A stretch of 64,000 nt of DNA from Virgisporangium aliadipatigenens (GTDB lineage Bacteria > Actinomycetota > Actinomycetes > Mycobacteriales > Micromonosporaceae). Positions 51,542 to 60,019 of this stretch are shown piece after piece (within the stretch, counting starts at the first letter, position 1; each line of letters begins with the position of its first letter). The position numbers and the translations under genes are program-made. The stretch lies in assembly GCF_016863615.1 (NCBI RefSeq), contig NZ_BOPF01000021.1, positions 1 through 64,000 of the forward strand, in the 5' to 3' direction. A model generated the notes under the pieces. The model saw only the letters and a list, made by a program, of their open reading frames with translations, was not told the origin of the DNA and did not search any database.

Positions 51542-53590
51542 CTAACCGCCACTGCCCCTCCGTGTCGGTTGTGTCCCGCGCGCCGCGCCGGGGGCGATCG
51601 CGATCCGGCACGTGTCACGGCCTGCGGCCTTGGCCGCGTACAGGGCCATGTCGGCCGCTTCCAGCACCGCCGAGCCGGTCGTGCCGTGTTCCGGGTAGAC
51701 CGCCACCCCGATCGAGAGGGTCACGGTGACGGGGCCGTTCCTGGTGGTGACGGGTGTGCGGCGCACGGCCGCGCCCAGCCTCCGGGCCAGTGCCGCGCCG
51801 CCGGCCGCGTCGGTCTCCGGCAACAAGATCACAAACTCTTCACCCCCGCGGCGGAACGCGAAGTCGACCTCGCGGGTCACCCCCCGGATCCGCCGGGCCA
51901 GTTCCGCGAGAACGGCGTCACCGGCCCCGTGCCCGTACCGGTCGTTCACGTGCTTGAAGTGATCCAGGTCGAGGGCGACCACACAGAGCGTGCGGTTGAA
52001 CCGGTTGGCGCGTTCCAGCTCGCGACGCAGCGACTCGCGCAGGTAGCGGTAGTTGAACAGGCCGGTCAGCGGATCGGTCAGCGACAGCCGCTGGGCCTCC
52101 TCGTGCAGCCGCACGTTGTCCAGCGCCACGGCGGCCTGCCCGGCGAACGTCGTCAGCGTCACCAGGTCCCCGACGTCGAACTCCTCCGGCCCGACCCGGT
52201 CGTAGAGCACCAGCAGCCCGCGCGCCGCCTCTTCGCCCTCGGTGACGGCCGGCGCGGCGAACGGCACCGCGATGTACGTCTGCGCCCGCGGCTCATGCGG
52301 CGCCAGCGGGGTGACCGCGCTGAACCGACCCCGTTCGGGCACACCGGACTCGGCGATCGCCCCGAGCAGCCCCTCGCCCAGCTTGAGCCGCAGCCCGCCC
52401 AGGTCGACGTCGCTCTCCGGCAGCGAGCCGATCGCCGACTGCGCGACGAGCAGCTTGGAGACCGGGTCGTACAGCAGCACCACGCCGGCCTGCGCGCCGG
52501 TGGCGGCCCGGGCGGTGTGCAGGGTGACGTTCAGGATGCGCGACAGGTCGTGGGTGCCGGAGAGCGTGTCGCCGAGCAGTGCCAGATAGCCGCGCAACTG
52601 GTCCCGGCTGGCGGTCAGCGCCCGGATGTACCCGCGCATCTCCTGCGTCATCCGGTTGAACGTCGTCGCGAGCCGCCCCACCTCGTCGACGCTGCGCACC
52701 GGCACCTTGATCCCGAGATCCCCGGCGGCGACCCGGTCGGCGGCGTGCGCCAGTTCGGTCAGCGGCCGCGTGGTCGAACGCGCCATCCACCACGCGGCGA
52801 CCATGGCGAGCAGGCCGGCGGTGATGACCACGGTGACGAGAACGGCGTAGAGGCCGCCGTTCGCGGGCGGATCGACGGCAAGGGCGAGCCGCAGCGGCTG
52901 GCCGGGCCCGGCGTCGAGGCGCCGCACGTACCGCCCCGAACCGGTCGTGCCGTCCTCGTGCAGGGACGCGGTGCGCCGCACGGCGTTGGCCTCGGCGCGG
53001 GACTCCGTGGACAGCAGCGAGTCGCCGCTGGAGAGCACGGTGACCGAGACGCCGCTGATGCGGGCCAGCGCCTGGGCGAGCGCCTCGTCGACGGGTGCGA
53101 TGGCGACGGCCGCGCCGAGGTCGTTGCCGGCGGTGTCGCGCCGTCCGACGACGGCGGCGATCGAGGTGCCCACTCCGCGGCCGGGTGCGGCGCAGTCGAC
53201 CCAGTTCATCGGCGGCGGGGCACCGGCGCTGGCCTGGACGGTGCCGTCGGGCCCGGTCAGCAGCACGGTGGCCGCGAACCCGACGTCGAGCGCGGTCAGC
53301 GGCTCGTGCCGCGCCGGTGCGCGGCCGCCGCCGGTGCCGTCGGCGGTCGTCGGGCGTTCCGCCAGATCTTGATCCTGGGCGAGGAGCGCGGCGGAGGTCG
53401 CGGCGGCGGCGAGGCGCTGGCAGCGGGCCCCGAGCTCGGCGCGGACGCTGCCGGCGGCGAGGTCGAGGCGCTCGCGGGCCCGGTCGGCGCCGATGGCGGG
53501 GACGGTGGTACCGATGAAGAGGGCCCCGAGGAGTACGGGGCCGAGCACGACCGCCAGGAAGGCAGCGGTGAGCCGCGCGCGCAGCGTCAC
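51542..53590 (-). CDS. Membrane diguanylate cyclase (HAMP-GAF-GGDEF)
   Basis: 682 residues. N-terminal helix LTAAFLAVVLGPVLLGALFIG, an extracytoplasmic sensor region of about 240 residues, a second helix (LYAVLVTVVITAGLLAMVAAWWMA), HAMP (STTRPLTELAHAADRVAAGDL), GAF (about 350-500), then GGDEF with LCVVALDLDHFKHVNDRYGHGAGD and active site RGGEEF (GGEEF at 582-586). An inhibitory I-site RxxD (REVD, 573-576) lies at canonical spacing. Predicted to make c-di-GMP from GTP with product inhibition. GTG 53590 has GGGAGG 4 bases upstream. Followed by galU. Confidence 0.93.
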   Translation of the reverse strand: MTLRARLTAAFLAVVLGPVLLGALFIGTTVPAIGADRARERLDLAAGSVRAELGARCQRLAAAATSAALLAQDQDLAERPTTADGTGGGRAPARHEPLTALDVGFAATVLLTGPDGTVQASAGAPPPMNWVDCAAPGRGVGTSIAAVVGRRDTAGNDLGAAVAIAPVDEALAQALARISGVSVTVLSSGDSLLSTESRAEANAVRRTASLHEDGTTGSGRYVRRLDAGPGQPLRLALAVDPPANGGLYAVLVTVVITAGLLAMVAAWWMARSTTRPLTELAHAADRVAAGDLGIKVPVRSVDEVGRLATTFNRMTQEMRGYIRALTASRDQLRGYLALLGDTLSGTHDLSRILNVTLHTARAATGAQAGVVLLYDPVSKLLVAQSAIGSLPESDVDLGGLRLKLGEGLLGAIAESGVPERGRFSAVTPLAPHEPRAQTYIAVPFAAPAVTEGEEAARGLLVLYDRVGPEEFDVGDLVTLTTFAGQAAVALDNVRLHEEAQRLSLTDPLTGLFNYRYLRESLRRELERANRFNRTLCVVALDLDHFKHVNDRYGHGAGDAVLAELARRIRGVTREVDFAFRRGGEEFVILLPETDAAGGAALARRLGAAVRRTPVTTRNGPVTVTLSIGVAVYPEHGTTGSAVLEAADMALYAAKAAGRDTCRIAIAPGAARGTQPTRRGSGG

Positions 53591-53665
53591 TCGTCCTCCC
53601 GGGGGGCGTGGGGGTAGCTCAGCTACCTGATGCTGTCACAAGCAGTAAGCCAACGGAGCCGGACA

Positions 53666-54277
53666 GTGAGGGAGTTCGTGTCAAATTTCAGCCGTGAGGG
53701 GGCTTTTCCCCTCTTCGGTGGTCTTGCCAGTGCAAAACGAGACATGCGGGCCTCCGTTCTCACCGCACGGCGTGCGGTCGCACCCGGGGTGCGGCAGCGT
53801 GCCGACGCCGCGATCGCCGTCGCACTCGCGCCCCTCGTGGCCGGCAAGGTCGTCTGCGCCTTCGACCCCATTCCGGGGGAACCGGGCGGAGCCCCGCTCC
53901 GCGACGTTCTGGCCGGGGCGGGGCGGCTGCTCCTGCCCGTCCTGCTGCCGGACAACGACCTCGACTGGGCGGTGCACGACGGCGGGCCGCTGCACCCGGC
54001 CGGCCGGGGCCTGCGTGAGCCCTCCGGCCCCCGGCTCGGCGTCGACGCGATCACCGACGCCGAACTGGTCGTCGTGCCGGCCGTCGCCGTGGACCGGCGC
54101 GGGCTGCGGCTCGGGCGCGGCGGCGGTTCGTACGACCGGGCGCTGGCCAGGGCCGCCGGGCGGGTCGTCGCGGTGGTGTACGCCGTGGAGATCGTTCCCG
54201 AGGTGCCGGCCGAGGCGCACGACCGCCCGGTGCACGCGGCGGTGACCGAGGACGGCCTCGTCCCGTTTGTGAGATAA
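53666..54277 (+). CDS. 5-formyltetrahydrofolate cyclo-ligase
   Basis: 203 residues. Converts 5-formyl-THF to 5,10-methenyl-THF with ATP. Signature residues: SAKRDMRASVLTARRAV (ATP-binding Lys/Arg helix), VCAFDPIPGEPG, LLLPVLLPDNDLDWAVHDG, PRLGVDAITDAELVVVPAVAVDRRGLRLGRGGGSYDRALAR (family motif GRGGGSYDR). GTG 53666 is chosen because GGAG lies 7 bases upstream and the conserved Lys helix must be included. An ATG at 53744 would remove it. It gives an extra hydrophobic-aromatic N-terminus that is atypical. Position next to galU matches Rv0992c. Confidence 0.9.
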   Translation: MREFVSNFSREGAFPLFGGLASAKRDMRASVLTARRAVAPGVRQRADAAIAVALAPLVAGKVVCAFDPIPGEPGGAPLRDVLAGAGRLLLPVLLPDNDLDWAVHDGGPLHPAGRGLREPSGPRLGVDAITDAELVVVPAVAVDRRGLRLGRGGGSYDRALARAAGRVVAVVYAVEIVPEVPAEAHDRPVHAAVTEDGLVPFVR

Positions 54278-54322
54278 CAACCGGGAAGCCGACTGGACGG
54301 CGGGGGCAATCATGGCGCACCA

Positions 54323-54349
54323 TTGGCACTCGAATCCTGCGAGTGCCAA
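54323..54349. promoter_or_regulatory. CIRCE operator (HrcA-binding site)
   Basis: TTGGCACTC-N9-GAGTGCCAA, a perfect 9-bp dyad with the 9-base spacer that defines CIRCE (consensus TTAGCACTC-N9-GAGTGCTAA). It ends 15 bases before the start codon of the Ruc-like gene. HrcA represses chaperonin operons through CIRCE, so the downstream gene should be heat-inducible. Confidence 0.85.
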
Positions 54350-54364
54350 TGCCATGGAGGAGCC

Positions 54365-54685
54365 GTGCCGACCTACCAGTACGCCTGCACCGCGTGCGGT
54401 CACAACCTGGAGGCCGTGCAGTCGTTCACGGACGACGCGTTGACGGAGTGCCCCGAGTGCGCCGGACGCCTGCGCAAGGTCTACGGCAGCGTGGGCATCG
54501 TGTTCAAGGGCTCGGGCTTCTACCGCACCGACTCCCGCAACGGGAGCGGCGGTAGCAGCACGGTCACGCCCAAGAAGGAGACGGCGAAGTCGGAGAGTTC
54601 CTCGTCCTCGTCGAGCGACTCGTCGTCCTCGTCGAGCACGACGTCCTCGACCACGTCGAGCGCCTCCACCTCCGCCGCCTCCTAG
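54365..54685 (+). CDS. FmdB-type zinc-ribbon protein, Ruc-like redox-regulated chaperone
   Basis: 106 residues. The N-terminal zinc ribbon is VPTYQYACTACGHNLEAVQSF ... LTECPECAGRLRKVYGSVGIVFKGSGFYRTD with two CxxC pairs. The C-terminal 50 residues are disordered, almost only Ser/Thr/Ala. This is the architecture of M. tuberculosis Rv0991c (Ruc), a redox-regulated chaperone that is heat-induced, and it occupies the equivalent position beside the 5-FTHF cyclo-ligase gene. GTG 54365 has GGAGGA upstream. A CIRCE element directly precedes the gene, matching HrcA control. Confidence 0.88.
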   Translation: MPTYQYACTACGHNLEAVQSFTDDALTECPECAGRLRKVYGSVGIVFKGSGFYRTDSRNGSGGSSTVTPKKETAKSESSSSSSSDSSSSSSTTSSTTSSASTSAAS

Positions 54686-54703
54686 ACGGGCGCGGGGCGG
54701 GCG

Positions 54704-54859
54704 TCAGTCCCAGTGCGGCGGGCGTTCGGCCAGCAGGTGATCGTCGTTGCGGCTGGGACGCTCGCCCCACCCGGTGTCGGTGTCGTCGGCGGTCTGGTCC
54801 GGCAGGATGACAAACTCGTCGGTCAGCAGGACCTCGCGGTCCTCGTCGTGCGTCGCCAC
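54704..54859 (-). CDS. Small acidic protein, 51 residues
   Basis: VATHDEDREVLLTDEFVILP, then DQTADDTDTGWGERPSRNDD and HLLAERPPHWD. Strongly acidic, no membrane segment, with a Trp-Gly-Glu and C-terminal PPHWD that look conserved. GTG 54859 has AGGA directly before it. It converges with the Ruc-like gene 18 bases away and is divergent from the gene at 54910. Function unknown; codon bias supports coding. Confidence 0.6.
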   Translation of the reverse strand: MATHDEDREVLLTDEFVILPDQTADDTDTGWGERPSRNDDHLLAERPPHWD

Positions 54860-54909
54860 TCCTGAAGGTTAGCGCCGGAGCTTCGCGCGACGCCGGATAG
54901 GTTCTTCCT

Positions 54910-55233
54910 GTGACGAAAGCCGACGACGACGCGGGCTGGCGGCGCCCTCCGGCCGGCACCGACTCCGAGCGGGCCGCGCAGCCGGCTCCGGCCGCCCCGA
55001 CCCGGCCCCCGGTGGAGTACAGCGGCCCGCCGCCGAGCAACCCGCCGCCGGCCAACTGGCGTCCCCCGCTGGTGCAGCGGCCGGTCCCGCCCCGGCAGTT
55101 GCCGGAGCAGGATCACGACCGGCTGGACATCGAGGAACAGGCGGCGCGGACCCTGTCCCAGGGCATCGGCATGGTGGCCGGCGCCGTGCTGCTGGTGCTG
55201 ATGCTGATCCTCTGCGCCCGCGCCCTTTTCTGA
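54910..55233 (+). CDS. Small Pro-rich membrane protein
   Basis: 107 residues. A hydrophilic, Pro-rich, probably cytoplasmic N-terminus of about 75 residues is followed by DRLDIEEQAARTLSQGIGMVAGAVLLVLMLILCARALF, which contains one C-terminal membrane helix. It has the look of a tail-anchored protein. GTG 54910. It converges with the DUF2231 gene with a 7-base gap. Family not recognised. Confidence 0.65.
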   Translation: MTKADDDAGWRRPPAGTDSERAAQPAPAAPTRPPVEYSGPPPSNPPPANWRPPLVQRPVPPRQLPEQDHDRLDIEEQAARTLSQGIGMVAGAVLLVLMLILCARALF

Positions 55234-55240
55234 GGACCCC

Positions 55241-55735
55241 CTACTGCCCCTCCCACACCGCCTTGGCGCCCGAGTCACCGGTGCGAACGACGTAGTACAC
55301 GGCCACGATCGCGAGCACCACCGCCAGCCCGGACAGCGCCAGCGGCAGCACCTTGCCGCCCGCCCCGCCCCCGACGGCGACACCCCCCGGCGGCGGAACG
55401 AACAGCACGAGGCCGATCGCCACCAGCGCCAGCACGGCCGAGGCGATCAGCGTGTAGTTGCCGAAGTCGGCGTGTGCCTGGAGCCGGTCGAAGTACTCCG
55501 CGCTGATCGCGCCGCGCTTGTTCAGCCGGTCGTAGAAGGCATTTCCTGAAAGCTTTGCAAACAGCGCCGCACCCGGCGTGACGATCGCCAGCGCACCCAG
55601 GACCCACCGGGTGTGCGGACGGACCTTCGGCACCACGGCGTACCCGACGGCGACGAGTGCGAGCAGTGGAACGAAAACCACGGCAGCGTGCACCAACAGC
55701 GGATGCATCGGCAGGCCCGAGATCTCCTCGAACAT
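55241..55735 (-). CDS. DUF2231 family membrane protein
   Basis: 164 residues. LPMHPLLVHAAVVFVPLLALVAVGYAVVP is the DUF2231 signature (HP..VH). Four membrane helices are visible, with the others at WVLGALAIVTPGAALFA, YTLIASAVLALVAIGLVLFV and LPLALSGLAVVLAIVAVYYVV. The conserved His pair suggests possible heme or metal binding in the family, not proven. ATG 55735 has AAGGAGG upstream. Divergent from the Fur gene. Confidence 0.85.
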   Translation of the reverse strand: MFEEISGLPMHPLLVHAAVVFVPLLALVAVGYAVVPKVRPHTRWVLGALAIVTPGAALFAKLSGNAFYDRLNKRGAISAEYFDRLQAHADFGNYTLIASAVLALVAIGLVLFVPPPGGVAVGGGAGGKVLPLALSGLAVVLAIVAVYYVVRTGDSGAKAVWEGQ

Positions 55736-55838
55736 GGCGCCTCCTTGATCGCGATGGCCAACCATACGCACGGTTTACCGCGGCAGGGCGGTTCACAGAT
55801 TGTTGTCCGTGCCGGCTATTTCGTGATGCGATGGTCAC

Positions 55839-56246
55839 GTGAACGCAGCGGAACTCCTCCGTGACAGAGGCCTACGGGTGACCCGGCCACGCGTCGCGGT
55901 GCTGGAGATCCTGCACGAGTCGCACGGCCACCTCGACGTCGACGACATCACCGCCCGGGTGCGCGGCCGGCTCGACTCGGTATCCGTTCAGGCGGTGTAC
56001 GACGTGCTCGCCGCGCTCAACAGGGCCGGCCTCGCCCGGCGCATCGCCCCCGCCGGTGCCGCGGCCCGGTTCGAGGCGCGGGTCGGCGACAACCACCACC
56101 ACCTCGTGTGCCGCACGTGCAACGCGATCGTCGACGTCGACTGCGCCACCGGTGCCGCGCCCTGCCTCGACCCGATCGACGCGGCCGGGTTCGTCGTCGA
56201 CGAGGCCGAGGTGACGTACTGGGGACTCTGCGCTACCTGCCGGTAG
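55839..56246 (+). CDS. Fur family transcriptional regulator (FurA-like)
   Basis: 135 residues. Winged-helix LRDRGLRVTRPRVAVLEILHESHGHLDVDDITARV and SVQAVYDVLAALNRAGL, then the dimerisation/metal domain with DNHHHLVCRTCNAIVDVDC and C-terminal CATC (two CxxC for structural zinc). The HHH cluster is the sensor metal site. The actinobacterial FurA group often precedes katG; no katG is present here. The next gene follows after 10 bases. GTG 55839. Confidence 0.9.
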   Translation: MNAAELLRDRGLRVTRPRVAVLEILHESHGHLDVDDITARVRGRLDSVSVQAVYDVLAALNRAGLARRIAPAGAAARFEARVGDNHHHLVCRTCNAIVDVDCATGAAPCLDPIDAAGFVVDEAEVTYWGLCATCR

Positions 56247-56256
56247 CCTGGGTGGG

Positions 56257-57081
56257 GTGACAGACTTCGGGCTCTACGGCCCGGGCTCGGTGACCTGGAA
56301 GGTTCACGACGAACCGATCCTCTTCGTCGCCGGCCTGCGGGCGCTCATTCTGCAGTCGTTGCATCCACGCGCCATCGCCGGCGTGGCCCAGAACTCGGAC
56401 TACAAGAGCCGCCCGGCGCATCGGCTGGAGCAGACCTCCGACTACGTGATCACGATGATCTACGGAACGACGCCGGAGGCGCAGCGCGCGGCCGCCCGGG
56501 TGCGCGGCATCCACTCCCGGATGCGCGCGCACGACCTGTTCACCGGCGAGGAGTTCCGGCTGGACGAGCCGGAGCTGCTGCGCTGGGTGCACGTGACCGA
56601 GGTCGAGTCGTTCCTGACCGTGGCGCGCCGGGCCGGTGTGCGGCTCACCGACGCCGAGGCCGACCGGTACTTCGACGAACAGCGTCGCGGCGCCGCACTC
56701 CTCGGCCTCGACCCGGAGACGGTGCCGGGCTCGGTCGCCGAGGTCGAGCGGTACTACGCGGACATGCAGCCCCGCCTGGCGATGACGAAGGAGGCGGCCG
56801 ACACCCTGTTCTTCCTGACCTGGCCGCCGATGCCGTTCAAGCTGGGGTGGACGCCGGTGCGCGCCGCCTACCTGGGCGTGGCGAGCCTCGCGATCGGGCT
56901 GCTGCCGGCGTGGGCGCGCCGCTTCTACGGCCTGCCCGGCATCGAGGCGGCCGACCCGGCCGCCAGCCTGTCGGCCCGGATGCTGCGGCTGTCGCTGCTG
57001 GCGTTCCCGTGGGCCCTGGTGCGCACGCCGATGTACAAGGCCGCCATGAAGCGGGTCGAGGACGCCGGCCTGAAGATCTAG
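56257..57081 (+). CDS. MpaB-type oxygenase (DUF2236)
   Basis: 274 residues. Matches latex-clearing protein/MpaB-like DUF2236 enzymes: FGLYGPGSVTWKVHDEPILFVAGLRALILQSLHPRAIAGVAQNSDY, RLEQTSDYVITMIYGTTPEAQRAAARVRGIHSRM, LLRWVHVTEVESFL. Conserved His (QSLHPRA, GIHSRM, WVHVTEVESF) are candidates for heme b ligation and catalysis. GTG 56257, 10 bases after the fur stop, likely same transcript. Its end overlaps the convergent S4 gene by 4 bases. Confidence 0.88.
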   Translation: MTDFGLYGPGSVTWKVHDEPILFVAGLRALILQSLHPRAIAGVAQNSDYKSRPAHRLEQTSDYVITMIYGTTPEAQRAAARVRGIHSRMRAHDLFTGEEFRLDEPELLRWVHVTEVESFLTVARRAGVRLTDAEADRYFDEQRRGAALLGLDPETVPGSVAEVERYYADMQPRLAMTKEAADTLFFLTWPPMPFKLGWTPVRAAYLGVASLAIGLLPAWARRFYGLPGIEAADPAASLSARMLRLSLLAFPWALVRTPMYKAAMKRVEDAGLKI

Positions 57082-57287
57082 AAGACCACCTTCGCGGCGC
57101 GGCCGTCGAGGGTCACCACGTCGCCGGGGTGCAGCTGCCGACCGCGCCGCTCGTCGACCTCGTCGTTGACCCGCACGTCGCCGGCGAGGATGCGTTCCTT
57201 GGCGTCGCCGCCGGACTCGACCAGATCGGCCAGCTTGAGGAACTGACCGAGGCGGATCATGTCGCCGCCGATCGCGACCTCACGCAT
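57078..57287 (-). CDS. S4 domain RNA-binding protein
   Basis: 69 residues (77 from the alternative start at 57311). A stand-alone S4 domain of YbcJ type: IRLGQFLKLADLVESGGDAKERILAGDVRVNDEVDERRGRQLHPGDVVTLDGRAAKVVF. Binds structured RNA, role unspecified. It overlaps the end of PPK2 by 8 bases, indicating coupled translation. Confidence 0.88.
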   Translation of the reverse strand: MREVAIGGDMIRLGQFLKLADLVESGGDAKERILAGDVRVNDEVDERRGRQLHPGDVVTLDGRAAKVVF

Positions 57288-58131
57288 CAGTGGTCCCGAG
57301 TTTTTGCGCATGGTCAGGAACGTACGTCACGCTCTCCTTGGGCGGCCGCCGGTACCCCTTGGGCTTCGGCCGCTTCGGCATCTCGATCGCGGGCGGGTCG
57401 ATCCGCTCGTACGGCACCGTCGACAGCAGGTGCGCGATCATGTTGATCCGGGCGCGGCGCTTGTCCTCGCTGTCCACGTCGTACCACGGCGCGTCGGGAT
57501 GATCGGTGTGCGCGAGCATCTCGTCCTTGGCCCGGGAGTAGTCCTCCCAACGGGTGATCGACTCCAGGTCCATCGGCGACAGCTTCCAGCGGCGCATCGG
57601 ATCCTCCAGCCGCGAGCGGAACCTCCGTTCCTGCTCCGCGTCGCTGACCGAGAACCAGTACTTGCGCAGCAGGATCCCGTCCTCGACGAGCAGCCGTTCG
57701 AAGATCGGCACCTGGTGCAGGAACCGCCGGTACTCGGCCTCGGTGCAGAAGCCCATGACGCGTTCGACCCCGGCCCGGTTGTACCAGGAACGGTCGAAGA
57801 GCACGATCTCGCCGGCGGCCGGCAGGTGCTCGACGTAGCGCTGGAAGTACCACTGCGTCCGCTCGCGCGAGGTCGGGGCCGGCAGCGCGGCGATCCGCGC
57901 GACGCGCGGGTTGAGGAACTCCGCCACGCGCTTGATCGCGCCGCCCTTGCCCGCGGCGTCCCGCCCCTCGAAGATCACGACCAGTCGGGTGCCGCTCGCC
58001 TTCACCCACTCCTGCATCGCCACCAGCTCGGCCTGCAGCCGCAGCAGCTCCGCCTCGTACAGCTCCCGGTCCAGCTTCGCGGGCTTCTTCGCCTTCGCCG
58101 GCTTCTTCGTGTTGTCCGCCTTCTTCGCCAT
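57280..58131 (-). CDS. Polyphosphate kinase 2 family protein
   Basis: 283 residues. Walker A FEGRDAAGKGGAIKR, Walker B/lid region DRSWYNRAGVERVMGFC, RYFLHQ-type region RRFLHQVPIFERLLVEDGILLRKYWFSVSDAEQERRF and RWKLSPMDLESITRWEDYSRAKDEML are class I PPK2 hallmarks. Uses polyphosphate to phosphorylate nucleotides (GDP/ADP). An N-terminal Lys/Ala-rich tail precedes the fold. ATG 58131 has GGAGG 5 bases upstream. Confidence 0.94.
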   Translation of the reverse strand: MAKKADNTKKPAKAKKPAKLDRELYEAELLRLQAELVAMQEWVKASGTRLVVIFEGRDAAGKGGAIKRVAEFLNPRVARIAALPAPTSRERTQWYFQRYVEHLPAAGEIVLFDRSWYNRAGVERVMGFCTEAEYRRFLHQVPIFERLLVEDGILLRKYWFSVSDAEQERRFRSRLEDPMRRWKLSPMDLESITRWEDYSRAKDEMLAHTDHPDAPWYDVDSEDKRRARINMIAHLLSTVPYERIDPPAIEMPKRPKPKGYRRPPKESVTYVPDHAQKLGTTDA

Positions 58132-58147
58132 CCCGGCCTCCGTCCTC

Positions 58148-59131
58148 CTAGCCATCCGCCGGCCGCCGCTGCGCCCCCGGCACACCGGCACCGGCCGCGC
58201 GACCGCCGGCCTCGTCCACCCCGCCGGCGACAGTGGTGGCGGCCCCGCCAGGCCCGGAAGCACCGGACGGCGCGCCCACCGGCCCGTCGGCCCGCCCCTC
58301 CAACGCGGCCCACGGCTCCTTGGCCGGCCACGCCGCCGACCCCTCGGGGCATACCCGCCGGAAGTCGCACCATCCGCAGCGGGGACTCGGCACCGCCGGG
58401 AACGCCTCGTCCGGCGCGACCCCGTCGGCCAGCGCCCGCTCGGCGGCCACGGCGTCGGCGGCCGTCGCCTCGGCCCGGCGCAGGTGGCGGGCCAACGACT
58501 CCTCGGTGTGCTCGTGCGCGGCCACGGTGCCGGTGGGCAGGTGGTGCAGCTCCACGCGCACGCACCGCCGCCGGAACGTCCGCTGCGCCGCGATCGCGTA
58601 CAGCGCCAGCGCCCGGGAGCCCCGCGCGTCGTCGCCGTCCAGCTCGGAGCGGCCGGTCTTGTAGTCCACGATCACCAGGTCGTCGCCGCGGCGGTCGATC
58701 CGGTCGACGCGGCCGGACAGCGCGAGCGTGGCCGTCTTGGTGGCCACCGTGCGCTCGACGCCCACCGGATCGTCCTCCGGGTCGAGCCCGTCGACGTACG
58801 TCTCCAGCCAGGCCAGCGCCCGCCGGTACGCCTCCCGCTCCTGCTCCTGGTCCCGGTAGCCCTCGCTGACCCAGGTGGCGCGCAGCAGCTTCGGCAGCAG
58901 CTCGGGGCCGCGCCGCTCGGCGGGTGTGCCGTACCAGTTCTTCAGCGCGGTGTGCACGCTGGCGCCGAGCGAATTGTGCGCCCAGGGCGGCCCCTTGGGT
59001 GGCTGCGGCCGGTCGACGTAGGTGAAGCGGTAGCGGCGCGGGCAGTCCTCGTAGCTCCCGAGCCGGCTCGGGGTGCACGAGAACAACCGCTGCGGGGCGT
59101 CAAAAAGGCCGGGCTGCTGCACACCGGACAT
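58148..59131 (-). CDS. RecB-family PD-(D/E)XK nuclease
   Basis: 327 residues. Cas4/AddB-like nuclease: FSCTPSRLGSYEDCPRRYRFTYVDRP with the first Cys, catalytic LSGRVDRIDRRGDDLVIVDYKTGRSELDG (Asp, Asp-x-Lys), and C-terminal CGWCDFRRVC giving the other three Cys of a probable 4Fe-4S cluster. The last 60 residues are Gly/Ala/Pro-rich and likely disordered. Role in DNA repair or end-processing is probable. It lies 16 bases before PPK2 on the same strand. Confidence 0.9.
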   Translation of the reverse strand: MSGVQQPGLFDAPQRLFSCTPSRLGSYEDCPRRYRFTYVDRPQPPKGPPWAHNSLGASVHTALKNWYGTPAERRGPELLPKLLRATWVSEGYRDQEQEREAYRRALAWLETYVDGLDPEDDPVGVERTVATKTATLALSGRVDRIDRRGDDLVIVDYKTGRSELDGDDARGSRALALYAIAAQRTFRRRCVRVELHHLPTGTVAAHEHTEESLARHLRRAEATAADAVAAERALADGVAPDEAFPAVPSPRCGWCDFRRVCPEGSAAWPAKEPWAALEGRADGPVGAPSGASGPGGAATTVAGGVDEAGGRAAGAGVPGAQRRPADG

Positions 59132-59143
59132 CCTGCCAGTGCC

Positions 59144-60010
59144 CTATGACAGTTTGTCACCCTGAGTGAATGGTTTGCCGTGGCTCGCGGTGGCGAGGAG
59201 GCGTTCGAGCTGGTCGGGGGCCGTGGTGTTGGCGGCGAGCCGGACCGTCTTGTTGGTGCCGTGGAAGTCGCTCGACCCGGTCATGATCAGGTCCAGCTCC
59301 GTCGCCAGCGCGCGCATATCCTCCCGCTCCGCGGGCGAGTGATCGTCGTGGTCGACCTCCAGACCGTGCAGTCCGGCCTTCGCCAGATCGACGATCATGT
59401 CATCGGGAACGACCCTGCCGCGCACGCTCGCCCGGGGGTGCGCGAAGACGCTCACCCCGCCGGCGGCGCGCACCAGCCGCACCGCCTCGAAGACGTCCAG
59501 GTCCTCCTTCGGCAGCCGGTACTTCGCGCCCAGCCACCGTTCGCCGAACGCCTCCGACACGCTGCCCACGAGTCCACGCCGCATCAGCGCCTGGGCCAGG
59601 TGCGGGCGGCCGATGCTGCCGCCGTTGGCGTAGTGCAGGATCTCCTCCCACGTGACGTCGATCCCGTCGGCCCGCAGCAGCGCGACCATGCGTTCGGCGC
59701 GGCTGTCCCGGGACCGCCGGACCCGCTCCAGCGCGGCGACCAGCTCCGGATGCGCCGGGTCGAACAGGTACGCCAGCAGGTGCAGCCCGATCGGCCGGCC
59801 CGGCCCGTGCCAGCGGCACGACAGTTCGGCGCCGGGGACCAGGGTCAGCCCCGCCGGCAGCGCCTCGACCGCCGATGCCCACCCGGCGACGGTGTCGTGG
59901 TCGGTCAGCCCGACGGTGGTGAGACCGGCATCCGCCGCGGCCCGAACGAGTTCGGCCGGGGTGCAGGTCCCGTCGCTGGCTGTCGAGTGGGTGTGGAGAT
60001 CGATGGGCAC
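59144..60010 (-). CDS. PHP domain phosphoesterase (TrpH/RNase AM-like)
   Basis: 288 residues. Metal motifs MPIDLHTHSTASDGTCTP (HxH), GLTDHDTVAGW, VPGAELSC, FAHPRAS, GLEVDHDDHSP and MTGSSDFHG are those of PHP nucleotidases/exonucleases that hydrolyse 3',5'-nucleotides or short RNAs. ATG 60010. It lies 9 bases after the sigma-linked membrane protein gene and 12 before the RecB-like gene. Confidence 0.92.
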   Translation of the reverse strand: MPIDLHTHSTASDGTCTPAELVRAAADAGLTTVGLTDHDTVAGWASAVEALPAGLTLVPGAELSCRWHGPGRPIGLHLLAYLFDPAHPELVAALERVRRSRDSRAERMVALLRADGIDVTWEEILHYANGGSIGRPHLAQALMRRGLVGSVSEAFGERWLGAKYRLPKEDLDVFEAVRLVRAAGGVSVFAHPRASVRGRVVPDDMIVDLAKAGLHGLEVDHDDHSPAEREDMRALATELDLIMTGSSDFHGTNKTVRLAANTTAPDQLERLLATASHGKPFTQGDKLS

Positions 60011-60019
60011 GCGCTCAAC

